Shown here in pieces: positions 24,961 through 39,100 of a DNA stretch of 64,000 nucleotides. Below the pieces are notes generated by a model. That model saw nothing but the letters and a program-made list of their open reading frames with translations. It ran no database searches and was not told where the DNA came from. Origin of the DNA: Nautilus pompilius (Eukaryota > Mollusca > Cephalopoda > Nautilida > Nautilidae); contig JACATO010000132.1 of assembly GCA_018389105.1 (NCBI GenBank), positions 2,802,501 through 2,866,500 of the forward strand, read 5' to 3'. Position 1 is the stretch's first letter; every line of letters starts with the position of its first letter. The position numbers and the translations under genes were made by a program.

Positions 24961-26813
24961 AACTATTTCAAGTTAACTTTGTTGGTCACAAGACAGATAC
25001 TTCACACCCTCATTCACTACAAAGCTAGCGAGTAAGCAATCATAAATGGAATGTAGTGCCACCAGAGGGAGCTAAAACAATGACAGTACTAATAATTTTA
25101 TGAATCCTATTAATGGCCTTTTCTATTCTTTGGGTACTCTTGCCTATAAGTCACAATGGCTTTCTGCCTCCTCGTAATCATTAAACTAAATTCAAATTTT
25201 ACCAAACTTTATATACCGGACACGAAATATAAACTTCCCATTGATCTAAAGAATGGCCATGTTACCTGCGAGCCTCATATCAAGGGAGGGTAAGATGCCA
25301 GCCTAAATGCATTAAAAGATTTCAGTTTTACTCAGCACCGCAGAAAAGATACAAAAAAAAGAAAAGATCCGTGTGGAAACCCCTAGATGTCTTCCCCACA
25401 TGCGTAGGTAAGGAAAAAAGAAAAAAGCTTATCAGTTTTCTCTTAAATATTAATTCAACTATCTTAAGTGATGTAATACCCATTTTATTAAGATAGCACA
25501 ACCTCAGTAATCATCGGTTTTATTTATAAATTATATATTAATTGCATTAGTTTTCACTTATTGGAAAATGATCTTCCTTACAGTGTGGACATTCAAATGA
25601 AATCCTGCTAAACTAGCATTGACATATTGGTACCTGGCAGGGTTTCAACTGAATATTCCTTATAGTACAGACAGAAACTGATGGCTGTAACCAAGACTCA
25701 AAAAGAAAAAGATGTTTGACAAAAAAAAAGGAAGTTCAGTTGATCCAAGTCTTACATTTTAAGTCTCAGGTTAATATAAATGTAACTAAATCTAGTAATA
25801 AATTAATAACATATGGTATTTTAATGGCTGCTGGCATACATATATATTGTCAGGAGGACAAAATTTTTCAAGCAATGCCCCTTTGCTGAAAATGCAAATC
25901 TAATTTCAAAAATATTTACACACTATTGCACAGTATGAGATGCACTACAGCAAACCGTACAGTACAAATGCAGTATGTACTATATTTTAAGTCCCCCCAA
26001 AAATGTATAATTATGAGATTTTTATATGCAAATTTCCATCATGGAAATTGTATGTTTTCTATTGCAAATTTTGCGGTCATAATTCATTTTCACTATGGCG
26101 AAAGTCTGATACATGGATGTACGTATTGCAAAAGATCATGATACTGGCAAAGAAATTTTCTTTTACATCTCTATCCTCTACTAAACCAGTTGAAAATAAA
26201 TTATACCTATATGAATAAAATTCAAGGCAAAACCATTCTCATTTTTTATGTCATTATCTTAAATACAACATTGGAATTGTGTATACATATATTCTATGCA
26301 TTTTAAAATAAGTTTTACAAATGGTTAGCTCCAATTGACAGGTTCAGTAGATGATGGACTAGCCAGGATTTATACAATGTTCAAGTCAAAAGACAATCTA
26401 CTTCTTTGTAATTGAACAACTTTGGATGTACTATAATTGACAAAGATGCTCAAAACTAAATACAAACAGGTCAACTTAAAACTAAAATTTTGCCTATGAT
26501 TTTACAGTGACAAAAGAAAAAAGAATACAATACTCACCATTTTAAGACATCAGAAATGCATAATAAACTATCCAATTTCAGCAGTTATCTTTTCTTTCTC
26601 CTGTTTTATACTTTTCTTTTTCAGCACATACCACCAGTGAAGGCTCAGTCATTCCAACCAAGTTTCTAACTACACCACAACTAGTGTAGATATGTTTGAC
26701 AGCTTTCCTTATTTGGGCCCCCCTAATATTAACAAAAGATACTGTTGAGAAATAGATTTTAGATTTTGAAATCCCATCCATGTAAAGGTGCTATGTATTC
26801 AGAGAGCACTCAC
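24961..26813. other. AT-rich gene-free stretch downstream of catalase exon
   Basis: The remaining catalase exons (minus strand, so at lower coordinates) were looked for by conserved motifs such as the proximal-haem Tyr region and the KVWPHKDYP block, and none was found. Nothing else is supported. Confidence 0.4.
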
Positions 26814-27928
26814 CTTGAAATGGAATTTACAGTAGACAGCTTCTCTTTATTATTGACCATTTTATACGCGTGTCTTCCATAACCATTCATGTGCCGGTAC
26901 CCATCCGGGGTGCCCCTGTCTGTGAACAGGAAAGACAAGTGGTGGGTGTTCTCAGGACGAAGAGTGATGAAGTCCCAAAACGTCTGCATCCTATAAAAAA
27001 CATGATGATGTGTATCACTGTTTTGTTGATTCTCACCCACTCTGTTTTTTGAGAAGTTAGATAAATGAAGGTTAAGATTATTGTCTAAAAGATTACCCAG
27101 AAAAAGATACCCTCTTAAAAGGACATTCAGATGTTAATGTATGCCACTACCATTACTACCAACAATAAATTATCTATAGCATGTAAGGAACTAATTGATT
27201 GAATATTGGCATATCTATCAATTCTTCAGAAAGTGTCATCCGGAATTTTGGACACTTCTGAAGAGAGAGAGAGTATAAAAAGTATTGGCATGAGAACTCA
27301 ATGCCACTGAGCACTGAGCAGTTTTGTTTTCTTGACACTAGTCTGCATGCATGTGTGAGAGGGAGAGACATTAGATTTGCTTTCCATTAGAGTTTAATGG
27401 AGCCAAATTTTGCCATGTACTCCTTTAAAACCACCTCTGTAGCTGTCAGTAATAAACAGCTTACTTTCAGATGGGTCTTTAGATTTCTTCTATATGAATA
27501 AAACTTGGAAACTGAAAAACAGTAGCAAATTTTATGCCATTTTGTATGTAGATTACTTTTGGTACACATTAATACTGGAAAATTAACTGAATAAACTGAA
27601 GAGGTGCGGCATTCAACATATTTTTTAAAACAAGGGGAACTAAGAAACTAGAACTAACATGTTATTACATTTCTGTACCTGTATTAAATAATTTTATAAA
27701 ATATACATATATGCAAATCCAGTAAATTAAAAAAAAAAAAATCTGCCTACAAGTCTTAATAATTAGTCCAGTTTGAAATGAGAAACCAACAACTTACCAG
27801 CATGGGATCCCTAATGAAGAAAATAGGTGTGTTGTTTCCAACCAGGTCCCAGTTTCCCATCTCAGTGCAGAACTTCAGTGCAAATCCTCTAGGGTCACGT
27901 GCTGTATCAGCAGAGCCACTTTCTCCTC
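26814..27928 (-). pseudogene. CAT: Catalase, two exons with a frameshift (partial or broken)
   Basis: Catalase is a haem enzyme that splits hydrogen peroxide, usually in peroxisomes. Minus-strand exon A (27928-27798; acceptor TTGTTAG, donor GTAAGT) encodes [19 protein letters not shown], then [20 protein letters not shown] with the active-site Asn of GNNTP. Exon B (26990-26814; acceptor TTTATAG, donor GTGAGT) encodes [19 protein letters not shown], then [16 protein letters not shown], including His, Phe, Arg and Asn positions that contact NADPH in mammalian catalase. Near 26841-26846 the frame shifts: upstream reads YKMVNNK, while the expected AVYCKFHFK continues in another frame, as if one base were missing. 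The FPSFIH...QKRNP segment that belongs between A and B was not found in the 807-bp gap. Other exons are not visible on either side; upstream ones would lie beyond the satellite block. It is either a pseudogene, an assembly error, or a gene with dispersed exons. Confidence 0.85.
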
Positions 27929-28930
27929 CTAACAAGAAATATAACCACATTTGAGTAGTTACCAGATTTCAAGGAGACAGATTTTATAAAACTCTCTCTT
28001 AAAGTTACATGTAGACAAATTTTAACCTCAAACTATTTACTGATTACATAGTGGAAGTTCATTCAAACTGATTTAAGAGAAAATAGAAGTTCGTGCTGTT
28101 TCAACATATATTACCACTATTAATTATTCAGTTTCACAGGGAAACTTACTAATGACAAACAAAAACACAACTATCCCAAATGCTCAGTGTACTATTTTCC
28201 ATATTACACCTGGTTTTGTCAAGAAATCAATTTATCGAGATTAGTGCAAAAGCAGAGACATCAGTCCGGCTTGAAAATGAAGAGGGGAGAGGTGGGGTCA
28301 AGATGGTAAATCCCTTAGCCATTCATTCAGTCACTAGCTCTCTTCCATACACATATTTTAGGGCAAATTCATTTTTTAAGGGCAAGTAAATCACCCATTT
28401 AGTCCCCTCTTCTCCTCCAAATTGAGGATCAATATGCTTACATATAAATAAGTGAAGGCCAAAAAAAAAAAAAGTAATACTGGTCTAAAAATGTAATTCA
28501 AAATCAAACATATTCATGAATGAAATTTTCAGATGTTAACTAATCAATATAGGTACATTCAAATTCCAATTAATACATAACAAGGTGAGAAAAACCATAA
28601 TTTATTACAAACTGAAGTTTCATAAATCTGTTGAATTTTCTATCTGGAGGCTGTGAAAAATATAAAAGATGTTCTAACTGAAATCAAAAGCTTAAAGATT
28701 TCTTTGTTAATCTGATCAACATAGTTATGTATTAATCTGGATTTGGAATGGCTTTGTGAAAGTCAAAGTTCTGTAAGTAATACTGGTCTACAAAGACATT
28801 TGAAATTATAAACAATTATTAATGTCTAAATTTAAATGTTGTGCAATAATTTTCACACGAGCTCTTAAATTATAAAGCAGAAACATCAAGTTTTTACCAC
28901 TTTCTTGATTGAGGTGATTTCTTCTTGGAT
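27929..28930. other. Gene-free stretch between catalase exon and satellite
   Basis: No further catalase exon and no other supported feature. Confidence 0.4.
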
Positions 28931-30110
28931 TACATATATCTATCTACCAGTGCTAAAAGTTCATTAACTGTTAGTTACTAGGTAGGTAGCTAGGTTTGCG
29001 AATCAGATTCGTAGTTACTAGGTAGGAGATAAGGCTTACGATTCAGATTCGTAGTTACTAGGTAGGTAAGTAGGTTACATTTGTACTTGTTACATATATC
29101 TATCTACCAGGTAAAAAGTTCATTACTGTTAGTTACTAGGTAGGTAGTAGGTTTGCGAATCAGATTCGTAGTTACTAGGTAGGAGGAAAGGCTTACGATT
29201 CAGATTCGTAGTTACTAGGTAGGTAAGTAGGTTTACATTTAGTGTCATAGTTACAAGGTGGGGAAGTAGGTTTACATTTAGTGTCGTAGTTACTAGGTGG
29301 GTATGTATGCTTGCGATTCAGATTCGTAGTTACTAGGTGGGTAAGAAGGTTTGTGTTTATTGTCGTAGGAACTAGGTACATAGGTAGGTTTGCGATTCAG
29401 ATTGGTAGTTACTAGATTGATAGGTAGGCTTGCTATTCAGATTCGTAGTTACTAGGTGAGTAAGTGGGTTTGCGTTTCAGATTCGTAGTTACTAGGTGGG
29501 TAGGTAGGTAGGTTTGAGATTCAGATTCGTAATTACTCGTTAGGTGGGTAGGCTTGCTGTTGAGATTCTTAGTTACTAGGATGGAAAGTAGGCTTGCGAT
29601 TGAGATTCGAAGTTACTAGGTACGTAGGTAGGCTTGCGATTCAGATTCCTAGTCACCAGGATGGAAGGTAGGCATGATATTGAGATTCGTAATTACTAGG
29701 TAGGAATGTATCTAGGATTGCGATTGAGATTCGTAGTTAATAGGTAGGAAGGTAGGTTTGCGATTCAGAATCGTAGTTAATCGGATGGAAAGTAGGCTTG
29801 CGATTCAGATTCGTAATTACTAGGTACGTAGGTAGGCTTCCGATTCAGATTCGTAGTTACTAGGTAGTTAGGTAGGATTGCGATTCAGATTCGTAATTAC
29901 TACTCGAGTTAGTAGGTTTGCGTTTCAGATTCGTAGTTACTAAGTGGGTTAGTAGGTTTGTGTTTCAGATTCATATTATTTACTTGTTGGATAAATAGGT
30001 GTGCGTTTCGGATTCGTAGTTACTAGGTAAGTAGGTAGGTCGGTAGGCTTGCTATTCAGATTCGTTATTACTAGGTACGCAGGTAGGCTTGCGATTCAGA
30101 TTCGTAGTTT
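28931..30110. repeat. Satellite A: about 40-bp tandem repeat
   Basis: Roughly 28 diverged copies of a unit with core GATTCAGATTCGTAGTTACT followed by a variable run of AGGTAGGTAGGT-type tetranucleotides and GGCTTGC or GGTTTGC. Divergence between neighbours is visible throughout. The first 160 bp (28931-29090), including a non-repeat leader TACATATATCTATCTACC, is repeated at 29091 onward. So a later duplication copied flank and repeat together. Confidence 0.95.
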
Positions 30111-33100
30111 ACATCTTCTAAACTGATGCTCGTCTATATCTTTTGAATTTATGATTAATTATATCTTCTAAAGTGATGTTCGTTTATAACATCTTAACTT
30201 ATGTTCATTTATAACTTCAGAAATGATGCTAATTTATATCTTCTGAACTGAAGTTTGTTTATAACTTATGAACTGATACTCCTTTATAACTTTATAACAG
30301 ATTGTCGTTTATTACATCAGAACTAATGTTCATTTATAACTACTGAACAGATGTGCGTTTATAACTTCAGAACTTTTGTTCGTTTATATCTTCTGATTTG
30401 ATACTCGTTTATAACTTCTAAAGTGATGCTGATTATAACATCCGAACAGATGTGCGTTTAAAACTTTAGAACTGATGCTCATTTATATCTTAACTGAGGT
30501 CGTTTATAACATCTTAATTTGTTCAATTTTTACTAATAAACAGTTGTTCGTTCAGAACTTCTAAAGTGATACTCAATTATAACTTCCAATCTGATGTTCG
30601 TTTCTAACTACTGTAATGCTGCTCGTTTATAACTTCTGAACTGATAAGTGTTTATAACATGCGATTTGATACTCGTTTATGGCTTCATAACTGATGCTTT
30701 TTGGAACTCCTTTAGTGATGCACGTTTATAACTTCTGGACTGCCGCTCGTCTATAATTTCTAAGCTGGTGCTCGTTTATACCTGCTGAAAAGAAGCACGT
30801 TTATAACATTCCGTACTTATGTTCGTTTATTACTTCTGAACTAATGCTCGATTTTAACTTGTGAACTGATGCTCGTTTATAAATTCCGAATTGATGCTCT
30901 TTTATATCAACTGAATTGATGCTCGTTTATAGCATATTAGCTGTTGCACGTTTATACCTGGTGAAAAGAAGCACGTTTATAACTGCTGAACTGACGCTCG
31001 ATTATAACTTCTGGAGTGCTGCTCGTTTGTAACTTCTGATCTGGTGCTCGTTTGTAACTTCTGATCTGATGCTCGTTTGTAACATGTGAATTGATACTCG
31101 TTTAAAACTTTTGAACCGTTATTCGTTTATGACTTTTGAATTGATTCTCGTTTATATCTTCCGAACTGATACACTTTTATATCCACGTAATTAATTCTCT
31201 TTTATAACTTCCGAACTGATGCACGTTTATAACTTGTGAACTATTACTCGATTATAACTTCTGAACTGATGCTCTTTTATACCTGCTGATTTAATGCTAG
31301 TTTTTAACTTCTGGAGTGCTTTTGGTTTGTAACATCTGATCTGATGCTTGTTCATAACTTGTGAATTGATGCTCGTTTATAACTTCCTACCTGATTATTT
31401 GTTTATAACTTGTGAATTGATGCTCGTTTAAGACTTAATAACTGATTCTCTTTTGAAAACTGCTGTACTGACGCACGTTTATAACATCTAGTCTGCTGCT
31501 CGTTTATAATATATTAGCTGAAACTTGTGAATTGATGCTCGTTTAAGACTTAATAACTGATTCTCTTTTGTAACTGCTGTACTGACGCAGGATTATAACT
31601 TAAGGACGGCTGAACGTTTATATCTTGTGAATTGATTATCGATTATAACTTGTAATTGATGCCCCTTTATGACTTAATATCTGATTCTCTTTTGTAACTC
31701 CTGTGGAGATGCACGTTTTTAACTTTAGAACTGCAGCTAGTTTAAAACACCTTAGCTGTTGCACGTTTATACATGCTGAACTGACGCTCGTTTATAACTT
31801 CTAATCTGATGCTCGTTTAAAACTTTTGAACCGAAATTCGTTGATGACGTTTGAATAGATTCTCTTTTATAACTTCCGAACTGATGCACGTTTATATCTT
31901 GTGAACTATTACTCGATTATAACTTCTGAACTGATGATCTTTTATACCTGCTGATTTAATACTCGTTTTTAACTTCTGGAGTGCTTTTCGTTTGTAACTT
32001 CTGATCTGATGCTCGTTTAAGACTACCAATCTCATATTCGTTTATAACTTGTGAATTGATGCTCGTTTAAGACTTAATAACTGAATCTCTTTTGTAACTG
32101 CTGTAGTGACCCACGATTATAACATAAGGACGGCTGATCGTTTATAACTTGTAATTGATGCCCCTTTATGACTTCATATCTGATTCTCTTTGTAACTCCT
32201 GTGGTGATGCCCGTTTTTAACTTTAGAACTGCAGCTAGTTTAAAACATCTTAGCTGTTGCACGTTTATACATGCTGAAAAGAAGCACGTTTACAACTGCT
32301 GAACTGACGCTCGTTTATAACATTCTGTACTTAGATTCGTTTACTACTTCTGAACTAATGCTCTATTATAACATCTGAACTGAATCTTATTTATAACTTT
32401 TGAACTGAGATTTGTTTATAATTTGTGATTTTATGCTTGATTATATCTTCCGAACTGATTCTGTTTTATATCTACTGAATTGATGCTCGTTTATAACATA
32501 TTAGCTGTTGCACGTTTATACCTGGTGAAAAGAAGCACGTTTATAACTGCTGAACTGACACTCGTTTATAACATTCTGTACTTAGATTCGTTTACTACAT
32601 CTGAACTAATGCTCTATTATAACATCTGAACTGAGATTCGTTTATAACTTGTGAATTGATGGTCGTTTATTACTTCCGAACTGATGCTAGTTTATAACTT
32701 GTGAACTATTACTCGATTATAACTTCTAAACTGATGCTCTTTTATACCTGCTGATTTAATGCTCGTTTTTAACTTCTGGAGTGCTGCTCGTATTTAACTT
32801 CTGATCTGATGCTCGTTTAAAACTTTTGAACCGTTATTCGTTTATGACTTTTGAATTGATTCGCGTTTATATCTTCCGAACTGATACACTTTTATATCTA
32901 CTTAATTAATTCTCTTTTATAACTTCCGAACTTATGCACGTTTATAACTTCCAACCTTATATTCGTTTATAACTTTTGAATTGATGCTCGTTTAAGACTT
33001 AATAACTGATTCTCTTTTGTAACTACAGAACTGATGCACGTTTATAACATCTAGTCTGCTGCTCGTTTATATTATATTAGCTTTAACTTGTGAATTGATG

Positions 33101-36100
33101 CTCGTTTATAACTTCCAATCTGATGGTCTTTAATACCTGTTGAATATATGCATGTTTATGACTGCTGAATTGATGCACGTTTATCAATTCTAGAGTGCTG
33201 CTCGTGTGTAACTTCTGATCTGATGCTCGTTTATGACTTGTGAATTGATGCTCGTTTATAACTTCCAACCTGATATTCGTTTATAACTTGTGAATTGATG
33301 CTCGTTTAAGACTTAATAACTAAATCTCTTTTGTAACTGCTGTACTGACGCACGATTATAACAAAAGGACGGCTGATCGTTTATATCTTGTGAATTGATT
33401 ATCGTTTATAACTTGTAATTGATGCCCCTTTATGACTTCATATCTGATTCTCTTTTGTAACTCCTGTGGAGATGCACGTTTTTAACTTTAGAACTGCAGC
33501 TAGTTTAAAACATCTCAGCTGTTGCACGTTTATACATGCTGAACTGACGCTCGTTTATAACTTCCAACCTGATATTCGTTTATAACTTTTGAATTGATGC
33601 TCGTTTAAGACTTAATAACTTATTCTCTTTTGTAACTACAGAACTGATGCACGTTTATAACATCTAGTCTGCTGCTCGTTTATAATATATTAGCTGAAAC
33701 TTGTGAATTGATGCTCGTTTATAACTTCCAATCTGATGGTCTTTAATACCTGTTGAATATATGCATGTTTATGACTGCTGAATTGATGCACGTTTATCAC
33801 TTCTAGAGTGCTGCTCGTGTGTAACTTCTGATCTGATGCTCGTTTATGACTTGTGAATTGATGCTCGTTTATAACTTCCAACCTGATATTCGTTTATAAC
33901 TTGTAATTGATGCCCCTTTATGACTTCATATCTGACTCTCTTTTGTAACTCCTGTGGTGATGCACGTTTTTAACTTTAGAACTGCTGCTAGTTTAAAACA
34001 TCTTAGCTGTTGCACGTTTATACATGCTGAAAAGAAGCACCTTTATAACTGCTGAACTGACGCTCCTTTATAACATTCTGTACTTAGATTCGTTTACTAC
34101 TTATGAACTAATGCTCTATTATAACATCTGACCTGAATCTTATTTATAACTTGTTAATTGATGGTCGTTTATTACTTCTGGAGTGCTGTTCGTTTGTATC
34201 TTTTGAACCCTTATTCGTTTATGACTTTTGAATTGATTCTCGTTTATATTTTCCGAACAGATACTCTTTTATATCTACTTAATTAATTCTCTTTTATAAC
34301 TTCCAACCTGATATTCGTTAATAACTTGTGAATTGATGCTCGTTTAAGACTTAATAACTGAATCTCTTTTCTAACTGCTGTAGTGACGCACGATTATAAC
34401 ATAAGGACGGCTGATCGTTTATAACTTGTAATTGATGCCCCTTTATGACTTCATATCTGATTCTCTTTGTAACTCCTGTGGTGATGCCCGTTTTTAACTT
34501 TAGAACTGCAGCTAGTTTAAAACATCTTAGCTGTTGCACGTTTATACATGCTGAAAAGAAGCACGTTTACAACTGCTGAACTGACGCTCGTTTATAACAT
34601 TCTGTACTAGATTCGTTTACTACTTCTGAACTAATGCTCTATTATAACATCTGAACTGAATCTTATTTATAACTTTTGAACTGAGATTTGTTTATAATTT
34701 GTGATTTTATGCTTGATTATATCTTCCGAACTGATTCTGTTTTATATCTACTGAATTGATGCGTTTATAACATATTAGCTGTTGCACGTTTATACCTGGT
34801 GAAAAGAAGCACGTTTATAACTGCTGAACTGACACTCGTTTATAACATTCTGTACTTAGATTCGTTTACTACATCTGAACTAATGCTCTATTATAACATC
34901 TGAACTGAGATTCGTTTATAACTTGTGAATTGATGGTCGTTTATTACTTCCGAACTGATGCTAGTTTATAACTTGTGAACTATTACTCGATTATAACTTC
35001 TAAACTGATGCTCTTTTATACCTGCTGATTTAATGCACGTTTATCACTTCTAGAGTGCTGCTCGTGTGTAACTTCTGATCTGATGCTCGTTTATGACTTG
35101 TGAATTGATGCTCGTTTATAACTTCCAACCTGATATTCGTTTATAACTTGTAATTGATGCCCCTTTATGACTTCATATCTGACTCTCTTTTGTAACTCCT
35201 GTGGTGATGCACGTTTTTAACTTTAGAACTGCTGCTAGTTTAAAACATCTCAGCTGTTGCACGTTTATACATGCTGAACTGACGCTCGTTTATAACTTTT
35301 GAATTGATGCTCGTTTAAGACTTAATAACTGATTCTCTTTTGTAACTACAGAACTGATGCACGTTTATAACATCTAGTCTGCTGCTCGTTTATATTATAT
35401 TAGCTGTAACTTGTGAATTGATGCTCGTTTATAACTTCCAATCTGATGGTCTTTAATACCTGTTGAATATATGCATGTTTATGACTGCTGAATTGATGCA
35501 CGTTTATCACTTCTAGAGTGCTGCTCGTGTGTAACTTCTGATCTGATGCTCGTTTATGACTTGTGAATTGATGCTCGTTTATAACTTCCAACCTGATATT
35601 CGTTTATAACTTGTAATTGATGCCCCTTTATGACTTCATATCTGACTCTCTTTTGTAACTCCTGTGGTGATGCACGTTTTTAACTTTAGAACTGCTGCTA
35701 GTTTAAACATCTTAGCTGTTGCACGTTTATACATGCTGAAAAGAAGCACCTTTATAACTGCTGAACTGACGCTCCTTTATAACATTCTGTACTTAGATTC
35801 GTTTACTACTTATGAACTAATGCTCTATTATAACATCTGACCTGAATCTTATTTATAACTTGTTAATTGATGGTCGTTTATTACTTCTGGAGTGCTGTTC
35901 GTTTGTATCTTTTAACCCTTATTCGTTTATGACTTTTGAATTGATTCTCGTTTATATTTTCCGAACAGATACTTTTATATCTACTTAATTAATTCTCTTT
36001 TATAACTTCCAACCTGATATTCGTTAATAACTTGTGAATTGATGCTCGTTTAAGACTTAATAACTGAATCTCTTTTCTAACTGCTGTAGTGACGCACGAT

Positions 36101-39100
36101 TATAACATAAGGACGGCTGATCGTTTATAACTTGTAATTGATGCCCCTTTATGACTTCATATCTGATTCTCTTTGTAACTCCTGTGGTGATGCCCGTTTT
36201 TAACTTTAGAACTGCAGCTAGTTTAAAACATCTTAGCTGTTGCACGTTTATACATGCTGAAAAGAAGCACGTTTACAACTGCTGAACTGACGCTCGTTTA
36301 TAACATTCTGTACTTAGATTCGTTTACTACTTCTGAACTAATGCTCTATTATAACATCTGACCTGAATCTTATTTATAACTTGTTAATTGATGGTCGTTT
36401 ATTACTTCTGGAGTGCTGTTCGTTTGTATCTTTTGAACCCTTATTCGTTTATGACTTTTGAATTGATTCTCGTTTATATTTTCCGAACAGATACTCTTTT
36501 ATATCTACTTAATTAATTCTCTTTATAACTTCCAACCTGATATTCGTTAATAACTTGTGAATTGATGCTCGTTTAAGACTTAATAACTGAATCTCTTTTC
36601 TAACTGCTGTAGTGACGCACGATTATAACATAAGGACGGCTGATCGTTTATAACTTGTAATTGATGCCCCTTTATGACTTCATATCTGATTCTCTTTGTA
36701 ACTCCTGTGGTGATGCCCGTTTTTAACTTTAGAACTGCAGCTAGTTTAAAACATCTTAGCTGTTGCACGTTTATACATGCTGAAAAGAAGCACGTTTACA
36801 ACTGCTGAACTGACGCTCGTTTATAACATTCTGTACTTAGATTCGTTTACTACTTCTGAACTAATGCTCTATTATAACATCTGAACTGAATCTTATTTAT
36901 AACTTTTGAACTGAGATTTGTTTATAATTTGTGATTTTATGCTTGATTATATCTTCCGAACTGATTCTGTTTTATATCTACTGAATTGATGCTCGTTTAT
37001 AACATATTAGCTGTTGCACGTTTATACCTGGTGAAAAGAAGCACGTTTATAACTGCTGAACTGACACTCGTTTATAACATTCTGTACTTAGATTCGTTTA
37101 CTACATCTGAACTAATGCTCTATTATAACATCTGAACTGAGATTCGTTTATAACTTGTGAATTGATGGTCGTTTATTACTTCCGAACTGATGCTAGTTTA
37201 TAACTTGTGAACTATTACTCGATTATAACTTCTAAACTGATGCTCTTTTATACCTGCTGATTAATGCTCGTTTTTAACTTCTGGAGTGCTGCTCGTATTA
37301 ACTTCTGATCTGATGCTCGTTTAAAACTTTTGAACCGTTATTCGTTTATGACTTTTGAATTGATTCTCGTTTATATCTTCCGAACTGATACACTTTTATA
37401 TCTACTTAATTAATTCTCTTTTATAACTTCCGAACTTATGCACGTTTATAACTTCCAACCTTATATTCGTTTATAACTTTTGAATTGATGCTCGTTTAAG
37501 ACTTAATAACTGATTCTCTTTTGTAACTACAGAACTGATGCACGTTTATAACATCTAGTCTGCTGCTCGTTTATATTATATTAGCTGTAACTTGTGAATT
37601 GATGCTCGTTTATAACTTCCAATCTGATGGTCTTTAATACCTGTTGAATATATGCATGTTTATGACTGCTGAATTGATGCACGTTTATCAATTCTAGAGT
37701 GCTGCTCGTGTGTAACTTCTGATCTGATGCTCGTTTATGACTTGTGAATTGATGCTCGTTTATAACTTCCAACCTGATATTCGTTTATAACTTGTGAATT
37801 GTTGCTCGTTTAAGACTTAATAACTGAATCTCTTTTGTAACTGCTGTACTGACGCACGATTATAACATAAGGACGGCTGATCGTTTATATCTTGTGAATT
37901 GATTATCGTTTATAACTTGTAATTGATGCCCCTTTATGACTTCATATCTGATTCTCTTTTGTAACTCCTGTGGAGATGCACGTTTTTAACTTTAGAACTG
38001 CAGCTAGTTTAAAACATCTCAGCTGTTGCACGTTTATACATGCTGAACTGACGCTCGTTTATAACTTCCAACCTGATATTCGTTTATAACTTTTGAATTG
38101 ATGCTCGTTTAAGACTTAATAACTGATTCTCTTTTGTAACTACAGAACTGATGCACGTTTATAACATCTAGTCTGCTGCTCGTTTATATTATATTAGCTG
38201 TAACTTGTGAATTGATGCTCGTTTATAACTTCCAATCTGATGGTCTTTAATACCTGTTGAATATATGCATGTTTATGACTGCTGAATTGATGCACGTTTA
38301 TCACTTCTAGAGTGCTGCTCGTGTGTAACTTCTGATCTGATGCTCGTTTATGACTTGTGAATTGATGCTCGTTTATAACTTCCAACCTGATATTCGTTTA
38401 TAACTTGTAATTGATGCCCCTTTATGACTTCATATCTGACTCTCTTTTGTAACTCCTGTGGTGATGCACGTTTTTAACTTTAGAACTGCTGCTAGTTTAA
38501 AACATCTTAGCTGTTGCACGTTTATACATGCTGAAAAGAAGCACCTTTATAACTGCTGAACTGACGCTCCTTTATAACATTCTGTACTTAGATTCGTTTA
38601 CTACTTATGAACTAATGCTCTATTATAACATCTGACCTGAATCTTATTTATAACTTGTTAATTGATGGTCGTTTATATTCTTCTGGAGTGCTGTTCGTTT
38701 GTTATCTTTTGAACCCTTATTCGTTTATGACTTTTGAATTGATTCTCGTTTATATTTTCCGAACAGATACTCTTTTATATCTACTTAATTAATTCTCTTT
38801 ATAACTTCCAACCTGATATTCGTTAATAACTTGTGAATTGATGCTCGTTTAAGACTTAATAACTGAATCTCTTTTGTAACTGCTGTAGTGACGCACGATT
38901 ATAACATAAGGACGGCTGATCGTTTATAACTTGTAATTGATGCCCCTTTATGACTTCATATCTGATTCTCTTTGTAACTCCTGTGGTGATGCCCGTTTTT
39001 AACTTTAGAACTGCAGCTAGTTTAAAACATCTTAGCTGTTGCACGTTTATACATGCTGAAAAGAAGCACGTTTACAACTGCTGAACTGACGCTCGTTTAT

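Noticed and set aside
27174..27371. Possible missing catalase exon after a CTCTCTTCAG acceptor on the minus strand
   Set aside because: The translation (QKCPKFRMTLSEEL) does not convincingly match the expected FPSFIH...QKRNP segment.
29193..29381. Minus-strand frame rich in Pro/Thr/Lys repeats
   Set aside because: It is only the translation of satellite A.
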